A stretch of 64,000 nucleotides of DNA from Citrobacter sp. (GCA_019415335.1 DXKH01000135.1:124001-188000), one strand, 5' to 3'. Counted from the first letter of the stretch, positions 37,674 through 45,407 are shown. Numbers and translations: made by a program. Notes: generated from the sequence alone by a model not told the origin.

Positions 37674-37694
37674 AAAAAACCCGCTCGCGGCGGG
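37674..37694 (-). terminator. Intrinsic terminator between the tRNA and the lysis genes
   Basis: Leftward hairpin CCCGC-CGCGA-GCGGG followed by T6 on the minus strand. It lies downstream of the tRNA-like gene and upstream of the holin, so expression of lysis genes needs Q-mediated read-through. Confidence 0.85.
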
Positions 37695-37749
37695 AATGTG
37701 AGGGTGTGGCAATGTCAGCTCTGCGGCTGAAGATACCCTGGCTGGGTTT

Positions 37750-37827
37750 TGGTGGGCCGTGAAGGATTCGAACCTGTCTACCCTTCCCTTATGAGGGGAC
37801 CGCTCATACCAAATGAGCTTCCGGCCC
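37750..37827 (-). tRNA. Degenerate phage tRNA with CAU anticodon
   Basis: 78 bases. The acceptor stem GGGCCGG pairs with CGGCCC through six of seven pairs, and CCA is encoded. The D stem is GCTC/GAGC. The anticodon loop CTCATAA gives CAU (Met or, if lysidine-modified, Ile for AUA). The T loop is TTCGAAT, but the T stem has only three of five pairs and the first anticodon-stem pair is G-A. It sits between Q and the lysis genes, where lambdoid phages often carry tRNAs. It may be a decaying or non-canonical tRNA. Confidence 0.65.
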
Positions 37828-37834
37828 GGAAACG

Positions 37835-37858
37835 AAAAAGCCCCGCATTTAGCGAGGC
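37835..37858 (-). terminator. tR'-like terminator downstream of the late promoter
   Basis: Leftward hairpin GCCTCGC-TAAAT-GCGGGGC (one A-C mismatch) followed by five T on the minus strand. It lies about 55 bases after the late promoter and just before the tRNA, the place of tR' in lambda, where Q-modified polymerase reads through. Confidence 0.75.
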
Positions 37859-37912
37859 TCTTAATTCTTTGTCGACCTACGAAGCTATGGCGACGATATC
37901 AGATTTACATAA

Positions 37913-37941
37913 AATATAGGCGTTTCAGTTCGGTTTTGCAA
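37913..37941 (-). promoter_or_regulatory. Late promoter (pR'-like)
   Basis: Minus-strand TTGCAA (-35, 37936-37941) and TATATT (-10, 37913-37918) are separated by exactly 17 bases. The element lies across the 3' end of Q and points at the late genes, followed by a terminator about 55 bases on. This is the layout of lambda pR' with its Q utilisation region. Confidence 0.75.
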
Positions 37942-38614
37942 GACTTACATCTAAATTTGTCGCCTTTTGTTGTGAACGTGATCGCGTTACGGAGATAAGC
38001 GCACCGTTATCTAGTCGCTTAAAGCTGTTACGCATTGCCAGCCAGTGAGGCAGATACGTCTCTGTCCAGGTTGATTTTGCAACACCCGCTAGTTCCGCCA
38101 GCGCCTGATATTCGTACGTCTCGCGCCCCGCCAGCTCCGCTTTAACGTCCTGCGCCGCCAGCCATATAAGCTTCTTCAGGCGCTCAATCGTCTTGCCAGC
38201 CACCTTCTTCGCGCCAAGTTGCTCCCGGAATTCTGACCACGCCCAATGGGTGATCGCCACCTGGTACTCGAAGCGGATGTTCTCACTGTAGTTCCACAGC
38301 AGCCACGCTTTCTGATGGTCGTCAAGAGACAAGACAGCGCGGCGCCATGATGCTGTCATGAACTCTACCGGGCACACCAGAGCGATTGACGATCCCTTGG
38401 CGCGGGACTGGCTGCCGCTCATCGGCGGACTATCAGGGTTAACCATGCGCTTTTTCTGCACGTCATAGACTTTCTTCCTGCCCCGGCTGCGCGCCGTCGC
38501 GGTGAATTGCGCGTTCTCGGCGAAAGCTACCAGTTGCCCTTTCGTCGCCCCGCTAAGATCTGCGGTCGCCACAATAAGCTGCTGACGTACGTATTCCAGT
38601 TGCTGACTGTTCAT
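37925..38614 (-). CDS. Q: Late antiterminator Q
   Basis: 229 residues, of the phage antiterminator-Q family found in phages such as 82 and in many Salmonella prophages ([52 protein letters not shown]). It binds at the late promoter, loads on paused RNA polymerase and makes it ignore terminators through the lysis, head and tail genes. The late promoter overlaps its own 3' end. It has a 4-base overlap with ylcG. Confidence 0.88.
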   Translation of the reverse strand: MNSQQLEYVRQQLIVATADLSGATKGQLVAFAENAQFTATARSRGRKKVYDVQKKRMVNPDSPPMSGSQSRAKGSSIALVCPVEFMTASWRRAVLSLDDHQKAWLLWNYSENIRFEYQVAITHWAWSEFREQLGAKKVAGKTIERLKKLIWLAAQDVKAELAGRETYEYQALAELAGVAKSTWTETYLPHWLAMRNSFKRLDNGALISVTRSRSQQKATNLDVSLAKPN

Positions 38615-38751
38615 TGTGTGGCTCCTGCAAGGTGATAAATGCGAACGAAGTTACGGAGGATGCGGTAATCCACCAACACGGAACCCGGGCGGCGGTAGAT
38701 ACGGAGGCGCTGCCAACGTGTGCGTAGCATCTCGATCAGTTCTGGTTTCAT
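38611..38751 (-). CDS. ylcG: YlcG-family small protein
   Basis: 46 residues ([20 protein letters not shown], then [20 protein letters not shown]). It closely follows the pattern of the DLP12 protein YlcG. Basic and Arg/Tyr-rich; function unknown. Its start overlaps the rusA stop and its stop overlaps the Q start (ATGA), which shows a translated operon member in the nin region. Confidence 0.75.
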   Translation of the reverse strand: MKPELIEMLRTRWQRLRIYRRPGSVLVDYRILRNFVRIYHLAGATQ

Positions 38752-39110
38752 GCTGTCTCCAGTTCGGTGATTGTCAGCTCGAGCTTTCCGCCTTTGACGA
38801 TCGGCATTCTTTTCACGCTGTAGTAATCAACCTGCTGGTCATCTAGCCAGAAACCGGATTTCGTCAGCGCGTCGAAAGCTGCCTTTTGCAGGTTGTCCAG
38901 GTCACGGCGGCGGCGATCCGGCATGTGGCACTCGATACGGATTTTTACGGGGTTGGCCAGGCCGATATCCAGCATTGAGTCTTTGATGATTCTGGCGACA
39001 CTGTCGCGGTACGCCTGCCCTTCTGCGCTGATATGCGTGCGCCCGCGGTTATGCCGGTAGTAACGGTTGTTGCTCGGCGGCCATGGCAATGAGATACGGT
39101 ATTGGTTCAT
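38748..39110 (-). CDS. rusA: RusA, Holliday-junction resolvase
   Basis: 120 residues from ATG 39110. It begins [20 protein letters not shown], as RusA does, and has the catalytic acidic cluster [20 protein letters not shown] plus DDQQVDYY. RusA cuts Holliday junctions at CC dinucleotides and resolves recombination or replication intermediates. It is in the nin region after ybcO, exactly as in DLP12. Confidence 0.93.
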   Translation of the reverse strand: MNQYRISLPWPPSNNRYYRHNRGRTHISAEGQAYRDSVARIIKDSMLDIGLANPVKIRIECHMPDRRRRDLDNLQKAAFDALTKSGFWLDDQQVDYYSVKRMPIVKGGKLELTITELETA

Positions 39111-39397
39111 GATTTCACGAGCCCCTCTTTCAGCCAGATAACCTGCGTGCGGGCCATGCCCTCCAGCGCACACTCCTTTGCATATTCCGCATCGACCAGG
39201 CGTGTACGACGATCAATCTCGTCGTGGCAGCTGCTGCATGCGATTGTGGCGATCAGGTCAGGCGGCTTGATTCCGGTACCGCAGAGACCAGCAAGACGAA
39301 TATGCGCCAGCACAGTCGTTTCAGGGTTCCCGTTGCATACTCCCGGAATACGCACCTGGAATTCGCGACCACGTGCTGCTTTGCATAAATTAGCCAT
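39107..39397 (-). CDS. ybcO: YbcO, putative phage nuclease
   Basis: 96 residues from ATG 39397 ([20 protein letters not shown]). It is nearly identical in pattern to E. coli DLP12 YbcO. The residues [20 protein letters not shown] and [12 protein letters not shown] form a beta-beta-alpha metal, HNH-like fold with Cys/His zinc ligands. Predicted nuclease of the recombination region; its substrate is not known to me. It overlaps ninE by 8 bases and rusA by 4. Confidence 0.88.
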   Translation of the reverse strand: MANLCKAARGREFQVRIPGVCNGNPETTVLAHIRLAGLCGTGIKPPDLIATIACSSCHDEIDRRTRLVDAEYAKECALEGMARTQVIWLKEGLVKS

Positions 39398-39560
39398 GCT
39401 GCCTCCGTGCCGCAAGACGCAGCCATTTCTGATCCACCAGGCGGGCGGTGTAGTCTTTCAGTGTCGGGATGTCTGACGGCTTAACTGCGGGCTTACGCTT
39501 TCGGCGCGCAGTAACGCGGAAGATTTCATTGGTGATGACGCGAGAAAGTGGAGTAGACAT
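39390..39560 (-). CDS. ninE: NinE-like small protein
   Basis: 56 residues: MSTPLSRVITNEIFRVTARR at the start and [18 protein letters not shown] at the end. The end is almost the same as lambda NinE. Strongly basic. Function unknown, part of the nin region between O/P and Q. Start shares its last base with the ninB stop. Confidence 0.85.
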   Translation of the reverse strand: MSTPLSRVITNEIFRVTARRKRKPAVKPSDIPTLKDYTARLVDQKWLRLAARRQHG

Positions 39561-40015
39561 CAGGCCTCCTGCTTATCGCGCAGCTGCTGGTACTCGCAAC
39601 CGTTAGGGATAGTCAGCGCCAAGCCGAACTGAGCGCACCACATTTCAACCTTAACGAGGAAGATATGCATCTCCCCGGTATCGAGGTCGGCGGTATGGCG
39701 TGGCTGCCAGGTAGTGGTTTTCTCACCGGTAATGAAGTCGGTGTAGGTCACCTCTTCGCAGCCGAGATAAGTTTTCTTGAGGTTGCGCTTAACCCATTCA
39801 GGGGTGGCGTCAGTGCGCCCGGATTTAATCAGGTATTCGCTGATTTCAGCCAGCCACATGTGGAGAAGTGAATTTTGAGACAGGCTTCGCTTCTCGCGCC
39901 ATGGTTTAACCTGCAGGCGGAAACATTGCCCGGCATCCAGCAATGGCTGAATCTGCTGGCCGATGGCCGCGAAGTTGCCGCGATGGAGTTTGATGCCGTC
40001 TACTGGAAGAGTCAT
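39560..40015 (-). CDS. ninB: NinB recombination mediator (lambda Orf-like)
   Basis: 151 residues. NinB/Orf family: WREKRSLSQNSLLHMWLAEI, TPEWVKRNLKKTYLG, and a C-terminal QLRDKQEA tail. Lambda Orf is a dimeric toroid that binds single-stranded DNA and SSB and can replace RecFOR in Red recombination. It is the first of the nin-type cluster ninB-ninE-ybcO-rusA-ylcG-Q. Confidence 0.9.
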   Translation of the reverse strand: MTLPVDGIKLHRGNFAAIGQQIQPLLDAGQCFRLQVKPWREKRSLSQNSLLHMWLAEISEYLIKSGRTDATPEWVKRNLKKTYLGCEEVTYTDFITGEKTTTWQPRHTADLDTGEMHIFLVKVEMWCAQFGLALTIPNGCEYQQLRDKQEA

Positions 40016-40102
40016 ACGGCCTCCCTAACGGAAACCGCAGAATGCAGAAAATCGCAGGTGCATTTCTGCATCTGTGACAAGGTGAGGAGTTCAGATTGTT
40101 GT

Positions 40103-40160
40103 CGCATTTAAGTCCCCTTAAATGCGCAGAAGTCACCGGAGTTGTTCAGGCTCCGATGAC
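40103..40160 (-). other. Two strong hairpins upstream of ninB
   Basis: In the gap between the 194-residue gene and ninB lie two stable stem-loops in tandem: a perfect 10-bp stem CGCATTTAAG with a 4-base loop (40103-40126), and AGTCA-C-CGGAG with CTCCG-A-TGACT (40131-40160). Neither is followed by a T-run on the minus strand. They could mark an RNA processing site, a regulatory RNA or a DNA-binding site. Confidence 0.5.
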
Positions 40161-40188
40161 TCAATTATGGCGGGTTGATTACTGAAAA

Positions 40189-40773
40189 TCAAAGGTCTTC
40201 TTCGTCTTGGTATTTCAGCCTTTTGTCTTTTATTTTCTGAAGTCTTTCCTCAAGCGCTGGAAGAACCCACTTTGCAAGTTCGGTAGCAGGGAAGCCATTC
40301 TCTTTACGGATTCCCGAAGCAATCTCAGCAGCTTTTAATCCAAGTAAGGAAAACTGGTATTGTCTCTCATCGAAGTACTCTCGATGATCTGGAGGTGAAG
40401 ACATGTATTCACCGACAAAATTAATAGATTTTATAGCCTCATTTTGCTTCATTGGAAGGCTACAAATTTCATACATTGTTTTAGATTTTAGAGACTTCCA
40501 GTTTCCCTTAACTAATGAATAATCAATTTTTTCAGGAAGTTTTGTTGTAGATTCATACTCACCTTGATCACCATTAGGCTCGCCATCATCCTGGACAACC
40601 TCAGCACACTTAACAGCATAGTTTTCAAGGAGGAATACCAATTCTGCACAAATGAATTTTCTTTCTGGGCTAGACTGCTTATTTTCTTTGAACCACCCGA
40701 TAAAGTGGTTTGCACCATGGCCTATTACTGCCCCGATTGCACCACCGATCATTGAACCAACCCACAGTTCCAT
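40189..40773 (-). CDS. Membrane-anchored protein of unknown function, possible moron
   Basis: 194 residues, family not recognised. The N-terminus has a glycine-zipper membrane segment (GSMIGGAIGAVIGHGANHFIGW). A soluble charged domain follows (SPERKFICAELVFLLENYAV), with a helical C-terminus (ALEERLQKIKDKRLKYQDEE). Its base composition is more AT-rich than that of the nin and replication genes around it, and it is bordered by a hairpin-rich gap. This fits a recently gained accessory gene, perhaps for exclusion or host-membrane interference (inference only). Confidence 0.65.
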   Translation of the reverse strand: MELWVGSMIGGAIGAVIGHGANHFIGWFKENKQSSPERKFICAELVFLLENYAVKCAEVVQDDGEPNGDQGEYESTTKLPEKIDYSLVKGNWKSLKSKTMYEICSLPMKQNEAIKSINFVGEYMSSPPDHREYFDERQYQFSLLGLKAAEIASGIRKENGFPATELAKWVLPALEERLQKIKDKRLKYQDEEDL

Positions 40774-40781
40774 TTAGGCCC

Positions 40782-41036
40782 CTATTTAGTATTGGCTTCT
40801 GTCATTTCTATGTAACGTGGATCGCTTGCCTTAGGAAGTTTCAAACTCTCCTCCCGATAATGTCTCAACCGTTCTAGGAAATAATCACGCAAATGCTCGG
40901 GTTGCTCACGCATCACCACCTCGGCGATAACAGGCATGTTCAGGCGCTCTTTGTACGCCACTCCGGAGGCTGCCAGGTCTACGTTTACCTTGTCGCGTTC
41001 TTCCTGCGGCTTTGCTGCAATGTTCCAGTCAGACAT
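40782..41036 (-). CDS. Small hypothetical protein of the early region
   Basis: 84 residues ([20 protein letters not shown]). Acidic and helical, with a recognisable phage-type stretch [20 protein letters not shown]. It is common in lambdoid early regions as far as I recall, but without a known function. Its start shares one base with the preceding gene's stop. Confidence 0.65.
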   Translation of the reverse strand: MSDWNIAAKPQEERDKVNVDLAASGVAYKERLNMPVIAEVVMREQPEHLRDYFLERLRHYREESLKLPKASDPRYIEMTEANTK

Positions 41037-41218
41037 TAGTCAGCAGTCCTCCCTCTCTTCTTTCTGGTCTCATAAGGAGATCTAAAACCATCAACAGATT
41101 CAACCTCTCCAGCATCAAACCGTTTCGCATTTGCAATTTGTGATTTCCTCCAGAACTTTTTATGTCTTTTCATTGAAGCTTTATATTTTTCTGCTGGAGT
41201 CATTTCTTCGTTAGACAT
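41036..41218 (-). CDS. Small basic hypothetical protein
   Basis: 60 residues ([20 protein letters not shown]), strongly basic with [15 protein letters not shown] in the middle and KKRGRTAD at the end. Possibly DNA or RNA binding because of its charge; family not recognised. The following gene begins at its stop. Confidence 0.6.
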   Translation of the reverse strand: MSNEEMTPAEKYKASMKRHKKFWRKSQIANAKRFDAGEVESVDGFRSPYETRKKRGRTAD

Positions 41219-41251
41219 AAAACCCCCTCGGTTATTTGAGGGGATTATAGA

Positions 41252-42040
41252 TCACTTCTGCTGCGGTGATGCTGCTATCATCCGGCGATACACATCGTAA
41301 GTTCCGAATTGTTCATCACCAGCCTCAAGCATTTCATGGGTGGGTTCTTCTGGCACCAGCCTCCAACCATCCGGAATCACCGGAGAGTTGCTGGTAAGGG
41401 GGATGTAATCTAGTCCCCATACCGATGATGGGTCTTTTTTACCCAAAACGAACAGCGGAGCATTACCCCGCAGACCGCGATTATCATCCTGATAATCAGC
41501 ACGTAGCCAACCAATCGCTGGCAACTTGTAAGCCGTCGTTACAGGTTCAGCACCCTGAAGCATGGCGTCGCGGCAGGCGTCAAATACCGCATTGTTAAAC
41601 TTCACACCTTCAAAGAGGATTTTCCCATTATGCTCAAACCAGAACTCTGCCTTCTCGGCATCAGGTAAGAGCCCTTTCAGTACATCATCAGGCACGGATA
41701 CCGGCGCTGGCGGGGCGGTGTATAGCGGAACAACAACCGGGTCTAGCGATGGGTCAGAAACCCATTGCAGGGAACCGTCATTCTGTTCGACATAGCTCCC
41801 TCCTTTCCCGTAAGCCTGTGCCTTTTCTATCGTTGAAAATGTGGTATTTGCATTCACATAATCATTCAGCACGCCGTCCATATTTCTGAATATCAGAGAG
41901 TAAGCAACAGGCTCCGCTTCGAGCGATGCCAGCGCGATACGCGCCAGATCGTTCAGGATTGCCACATCAGCGTGACCGAGGGTGTAACCAGCTTTCAAAT
42001 CGGCAACTGCTTGCACTGCCTGTTTGTCGATGTTGCTCAT
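41252..42040 (-). CDS. Hypothetical phage protein with Ead/Ea22-like modular parts
   Basis: 262 residues. The N-terminal segment is DKQAVQAVADLKAGYTLGHA. Linker segments PVVVPLYTAPPAPVSVPDDV and SNSPVIPDGWRLVPEEPTHE are the recurring modules of lambdoid early-region proteins. The last part (MLEAGDEQFGTYDVYRRMIA) is a known C-terminal cassette of that group. These modules are shuffled between phages; no biochemical role is established to my knowledge. Confidence 0.65.
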   Translation of the reverse strand: MSNIDKQAVQAVADLKAGYTLGHADVAILNDLARIALASLEAEPVAYSLIFRNMDGVLNDYVNANTTFSTIEKAQAYGKGGSYVEQNDGSLQWVSDPSLDPVVVPLYTAPPAPVSVPDDVLKGLLPDAEKAEFWFEHNGKILFEGVKFNNAVFDACRDAMLQGAEPVTTAYKLPAIGWLRADYQDDNRGLRGNAPLFVLGKKDPSSVWGLDYIPLTSNSPVIPDGWRLVPEEPTHEMLEAGDEQFGTYDVYRRMIAASPQQK

Positions 42041-42234
42041 TGGGCGGCTCCTTCTGTCCGTACCGGGATGAAACGCGATGGTGACCAGTCGCAGTAGGTA
42101 TCCGTCTCTGTGTGGCCGAACATAGCTTTACAACGACGGATGTGATGGCAGTTACCGCAGCACGAGCCTTTAGGAAGGCGCATTTTATCCGGGTCGGCAG
42201 GGTCATAATTCAGCACTTTGGTGGTGTTGCTCAT
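42037..42234 (-). CDS. Cys-rich small phage protein, probable zinc binder
   Basis: 65 residues with SCCGNCHHIRRCKAMFG and DTYCDWSPSRF: five Cys and two His in a zinc-knuckle-like spacing. Similar proteins occur in enterobacterial prophages next to the Ea22-like genes. A zinc-bound DNA- or protein-binding role is likely; function unknown. It has a 4-base overlap with the next gene and with the upstream 41-residue gene. Confidence 0.7.
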   Translation of the reverse strand: MSNTTKVLNYDPADPDKMRLPKGSCCGNCHHIRRCKAMFGHTETDTYCDWSPSRFIPVRTEGAAQ

Positions 42235-42356
42235 TGGGCGTCCTCCCAGGCATTTTTATTCCATGCAGCAATAGCCATGTTGGTTTTATTGGCACCAACC
42301 ATCTGATCAGCCTGCTCGTCGCTTCCTGCTTCAAGCTCTTCGTATGTTGGTTTCAT
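42231..42356 (-). CDS. Very small hypothetical protein
   Basis: 41 residues (MKPTYEELEAGSDEQADQMV, ending AWNKNAWEDAQ). ATGA overlaps at both ends connect it to the DUF4406-type and Cys-rich genes, which supports real translation. Acidic; no family recognised. Confidence 0.6.
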   Translation of the reverse strand: MKPTYEELEAGSDEQADQMVGANKTNMAIAAWNKNAWEDAQ

Positions 42357-42649
42357 GCTGATGCACCTTCAAACTGGTAATAGATTTTTATCCCAAGCTT
42401 TTTAGCTATGGCATGTTCAGCGACAGCAACTTCAAACTCATTCCACCCATGAAGCATGTAAATTGCGTCAGCGCAGCGAAGCATTGCCTGGCGGATGTCC
42501 ATGTATTCACGCTGAGATAACCCACCGGGGAGCATGGCCGGGTTTAATGCCACATGACCACCTGATAGCATCAGCTTGGCAACTGCGTTAAACACCGAGC
42601 AGTTGTGATTTTCGTAACTCGTCATTGGTCCTGCGATGTAAATTTTCAT
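42353..42649 (-). CDS. DUF4406-type nucleoside 2-deoxyribosyltransferase-like protein
   Basis: 98 residues from ATG 42649 (MKIYIAGPMTSYENHNCSVF). The IYIAGPM start, the LRCADAIYMLHGWNEFEVAV segment and the AVAEHAIAKKLG helix are typical of DUF4406 proteins, related to nucleoside 2-deoxyribosyltransferases. A role in nucleotide metabolism or signalling during infection is inferred. It overlaps ren by 4 bases. Confidence 0.75.
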   Translation of the reverse strand: MKIYIAGPMTSYENHNCSVFNAVAKLMLSGGHVALNPAMLPGGLSQREYMDIRQAMLRCADAIYMLHGWNEFEVAVAEHAIAKKLGIKIYYQFEGASA

Positions 42650-42945
42650 ACCCCTGCCCTCCCCCAAACCATCAATACCCTTCTCATCGCCGGACTGTTG
42701 CGGCACTCCTGAAATATTCCGTTGGTGCAGCTGCGCGCGGTGCCGTCCTGCTCTTCCGGCGTCGCCAGGCGATAAGTCACCGTTCGCCAGACCTTGCTCA
42801 CACGCACAATCTTGCGGGCCCGCTCCAGGTCGATAGCGTTCTTCGTGATGCAGTTGATGGTCATGCCGCACTCTGTGGCCACATCCTTCGCGGTGAAGGT
42901 CCGGTGCGTTTCGAGATAACGCAGAATTGCCTGTTTGCCTTTCAT
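42646..42945 (-). CDS. ren: Ren-like exclusion-resistance protein
   Basis: 99 residues from ATG 42945. It starts MKGKQAILRYLETHRTFTAK and has a winged helix (ATECGMTINCITKNAIDL), then VWRTVTYRLATPEEQDG and FQECRNSPAMRRVLMVWGR. This matches lambda Ren in length and pattern. In lambda, Ren sits after P and protects the infecting phage from Rex exclusion. No rexAB-type genes are seen near cI here. Confidence 0.88.
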   Translation of the reverse strand: MKGKQAILRYLETHRTFTAKDVATECGMTINCITKNAIDLERARKIVRVSKVWRTVTYRLATPEEQDGTARSCTNGIFQECRNSPAMRRVLMVWGRAGV

Positions 42946-42946
42946 C

Positions 42947-43636
42947 TCACACCATCCCGTTCGACTTGTTACGGTTGTACTTCTCCAGCAGCAGCTGGAT
43001 CGGCGTCGGCCCGTGTTCGGCTGCCGGTGCTGCAATCGCCCGGCGTACCGGCGGCACTGGCTTACCCTCGGTGACGCGCTTCTCCCACATGTCCAGCAAA
43101 TCACCCGCCTCTCGTGCCAGCTCCCCATGAGTCAACTGGCGCTCTGTGCTGCGATGACGCAGTTCAACGCAGATGTGGTACATGACCGGCTGCGACCAGG
43201 GGAATTGCTCACTGGAGGTGAACTCGAACGCACGTTTGCGCCAGTCCCAGTATTCGGCGATCACCTGCTCAACGGTGATTCCCAACACCCCGCCGCTCTG
43301 CTTGCACCAGGCGACGAACTGGCCCGGCGACGGCAGGAATGGACGCTCCTGGCGGCGGGCAATGCGCATTCCGGCATCGACCTGGGCCATTGAGTGGATC
43401 CCGTTCTCCTGAAACGCCAGCAGCCACTGACGGCGGAATTCGTTCAGGTCGTCCTGACTGCGGAAGTTCGCCATGCTGGCCGGGAACGCGGCGCGCAGCT
43501 CGTTGAACAGCTTGTTGAATACCTGAGCCACCTGCTCGACCGGTGCGCGCTCCTGGTACTGCTCTGGCAGGTTATTAGCGACGCGGCTCATCTGCTCGCG
43601 GTCGAAATCGTGCATCTGCTCTGCAAGAGATTTCAT
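42947..43636 (-). CDS. P: Replication protein P (helicase loader)
   Basis: 229 residues. P family: a helical N-terminus (MHDFDREQMSRVANNLPEQY), then NKLFNELRAAFPASM, FLPSPGQFVAWCKQ and YHICVELRHRS. P captures host DnaB and delivers it to the O-origin complex. It starts 4 bases inside the O gene end and is followed by ren, as in lambda. Confidence 0.9.
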   Translation of the reverse strand: MKSLAEQMHDFDREQMSRVANNLPEQYQERAPVEQVAQVFNKLFNELRAAFPASMANFRSQDDLNEFRRQWLLAFQENGIHSMAQVDAGMRIARRQERPFLPSPGQFVAWCKQSGGVLGITVEQVIAEYWDWRKRAFEFTSSEQFPWSQPVMYHICVELRHRSTERQLTHGELAREAGDLLDMWEKRVTEGKPVPPVRRAIAAPAAEHGPTPIQLLLEKYNRNKSNGMV

Positions 43637-44622
43637 CGCATCACCTCATAGGCCCAGTCAGTGTTGTTGAAGTCGAGCTCCGGCTTAGCAGCTTCTTCGC
43701 CTGTCTGCTGCTTGTTGCGTTTGATATCGAGTTGAGTCCACTTGTCGCGAAGCGTTGCCGGACACAGCACGTTGCCCTTCCAGAACTTGTCGTTACAGGC
43801 CCATTTGAACAGGGCGGCGATTTCGTAATGGGTGCGACCGTCACGCTCGCGCATCAGACGGATGTCGTTAGCCCAGCCTGCGTAGTTTGGTTTTTTGGCA
43901 GATGGTGAAATGCTTTGCACCATGTTGAACAGCCATTCAGCGCAACGGAGGTCTTCTGACGTCCCCCACTTGGTACCGCTCTGGATCGCCGCTTCAGGTT
44001 TCAGGACAGGAGGATTCTTTCCTGGCTTGTCAGAGGATTCGTCAGAATTCTCGGACGAAGAGTTATTTATATTCTTGTTATTACCTTCTTGTTCATGATG
44101 TGCGGGGAATTGTGCGGACTTATGTGCGGCATACCCATCTGAACCCTCGCCATTACTGGCTTCGTCATGTGCGCCTGTATGTGCGGCTTTATGTGCGGGT
44201 AAATCGTCCATTTTTTGAGCATATTCAGCATAATTTGTGATGGTGATCACCCTGCCTTTTCGCTTCTCTCCAGTAATGGTGATCATCCCTTCGCGGACAA
44301 AAACAGACAGCATTCGCTCAACAGAATCCCTGCTTGTTGGCACTCCGTTTCTGTCGCAAAGCTGAAGGCCTAAATCGGCTGCAGTTACTACCAGTTGACC
44401 GGTATGCAGAGGCCATTCACGCCCCTTAAATGAGGCAATGTAGGGTTGTCTGGCAGCGCTCATAAGCAGGTTCTCCCACAGAGTGCGAAGATAAACATCC
44501 TTCGCCCATGGCTGCTTAAGCACGCTCCGGTACAACGGGATGTAACCAGACTTCTGGTTTTCCATCCTGTTGCTCCTGAGTTGCCTTGCGGCGTTTAAGT
44601 CATAGACGTTCGCCATTGTCAT
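43633..44622 (-). CDS. O: Replication initiator O-like protein
   Basis: 329 residues; the ATG at 44622 has GGAG 8 bases upstream and overlaps the antirepressor stop. The N-terminal 130 residues form a winged-helix initiator domain (YIPLYRSVLKQPWAKDVYLR, LTSRDSVERMLSVF-type). A His/Ala-rich linker (PAHKAAHTGAHDEASNGEGS) is encoded by the origin iterons. The C-terminal part (CAEWLFNMVQSISPSAKKPN, ALFKWACNDKFW) is DnaT/O-like and should bind P. The phage origin lies inside this gene. Confidence 0.85.
   Translation of the reverse strand: MTMANVYDLNAARQLRSNRMENQKSGYIPLYRSVLKQPWAKDVYLRTLWENLLMSAARQPYIASFKGREWPLHTGQLVVTAADLGLQLCDRNGVPTSRDSVERMLSVFVREGMITITGEKRKGRVITITNYAEYAQKMDDLPAHKAAHTGAHDEASNGEGSDGYAAHKSAQFPAHHEQEGNNKNINNSSSENSDESSDKPGKNPPVLKPEAAIQSGTKWGTSEDLRCAEWLFNMVQSISPSAKKPNYAGWANDIRLMRERDGRTHYEIAALFKWACNDKFWKGNVLCPATLRDKWTQLDIKRNKQQTGEEAAKPELDFNNTDWAYEVMR
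44099..44198. repeat. Probable phage replication origin: two triplets of iterons
   Basis: Six copies of TGTGCGG (one is TGTGCGC) start at 44099, 44111, 44123 and at 44168, 44180, 44192. Spacing is exactly 12 bases within each triplet, with a 45-base step between them. A strongly AT-rich tract (44049-44090) adjoins on the side of the O C-terminus. In lambda the ori likewise consists of iterons plus an AT-rich unwinding region inside O. Confidence 0.85.
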
Positions 44623-45314
44623 GCTGCACGCTCCTTAACCTGCTGAGCGGCCCATAACCCGGCGATCCACTGGATGCCTTTAGGTGTGAATTTGTTCTGA
44701 GTAAACGCATGGCCGTTAAGCTGGTTTTCACCTGTTTTCACGGTGAACCGACCTGCGTCAATGTGCTGCGCGTACGGCGTCAGCTTTCCGGCCAGCAGAT
44801 ACATGATTTCGTTTTCCAGCAGGAACTGGCGAAAGAGATTTTCTTTGATGTGCAGAAGTTTGCAGGTCTCGCGAAATCCGAGCGACCCCGACGCGTTAAC
44901 GTAGCTGTCAACGAACTGAACCTTTGGCACCGCAATGGAAAGTTGATTCTCAAGCTGAAGCTTTTCTTCAGCTAAATCTGCAGCCAGACGCAGGGCTTCC
45001 GGTAGTGTCTGCGGAAGCAGAGGGCGCGATTGTTCTTCAAGTTCGTGAAGTCGACGTATCACTCTCATGCGAAGCTGAGCGCTGTATCCGGTTACCAGGC
45101 ATTCGGTATGCTCACGGTCAAGAGCATATTCACGGTATTCCTGACCATTCTGAGGGTGTACCCAAATCTGGATATACCCCTCAGCACGCTCTCCGAGTTG
45201 CTCTAACATCACATCGATATCACGCATAACATGAGCGTGATTTTTGCCGGTCAATTCAGCAATTTCGCGGCTTGTCATCTTCAGGATATTGCCCGTAGTG
45301 ATTATTCCTGACAT
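44619..45314 (-). CDS. ant: Rha/ANT-type phage antirepressor
   Basis: 231 residues from ATG 45314. N-terminal Rha-type domain (SREIAELTGKNHAHVMRDID, HTECLVTGYSAQLRMRVIRR) and C-terminal ANT/KilA-C domain (GLGFRETCKLLHIKENLFRQ type and FTPKGIQWIAGLWA). Antirepressors of this type oppose CI-like repressors or modulate host regulators. It lies between the CII-like gene and O in the leftward early operon, so it is expressed after derepression. Confidence 0.85.
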   Translation of the reverse strand: MSGIITTGNILKMTSREIAELTGKNHAHVMRDIDVMLEQLGERAEGYIQIWVHPQNGQEYREYALDREHTECLVTGYSAQLRMRVIRRLHELEEQSRPLLPQTLPEALRLAADLAEEKLQLENQLSIAVPKVQFVDSYVNASGSLGFRETCKLLHIKENLFRQFLLENEIMYLLAGKLTPYAQHIDAGRFTVKTGENQLNGHAFTQNKFTPKGIQWIAGLWAAQQVKERAA

Positions 45315-45407
45315 ACTTACCTCGTTAGTGTTGTTGACATAACACAGTGATTTGAGAGCCGTAGCTGCTACCAACAGCGCGGCTTTCGCCTTTATTGATA
45401 CTTCCCA

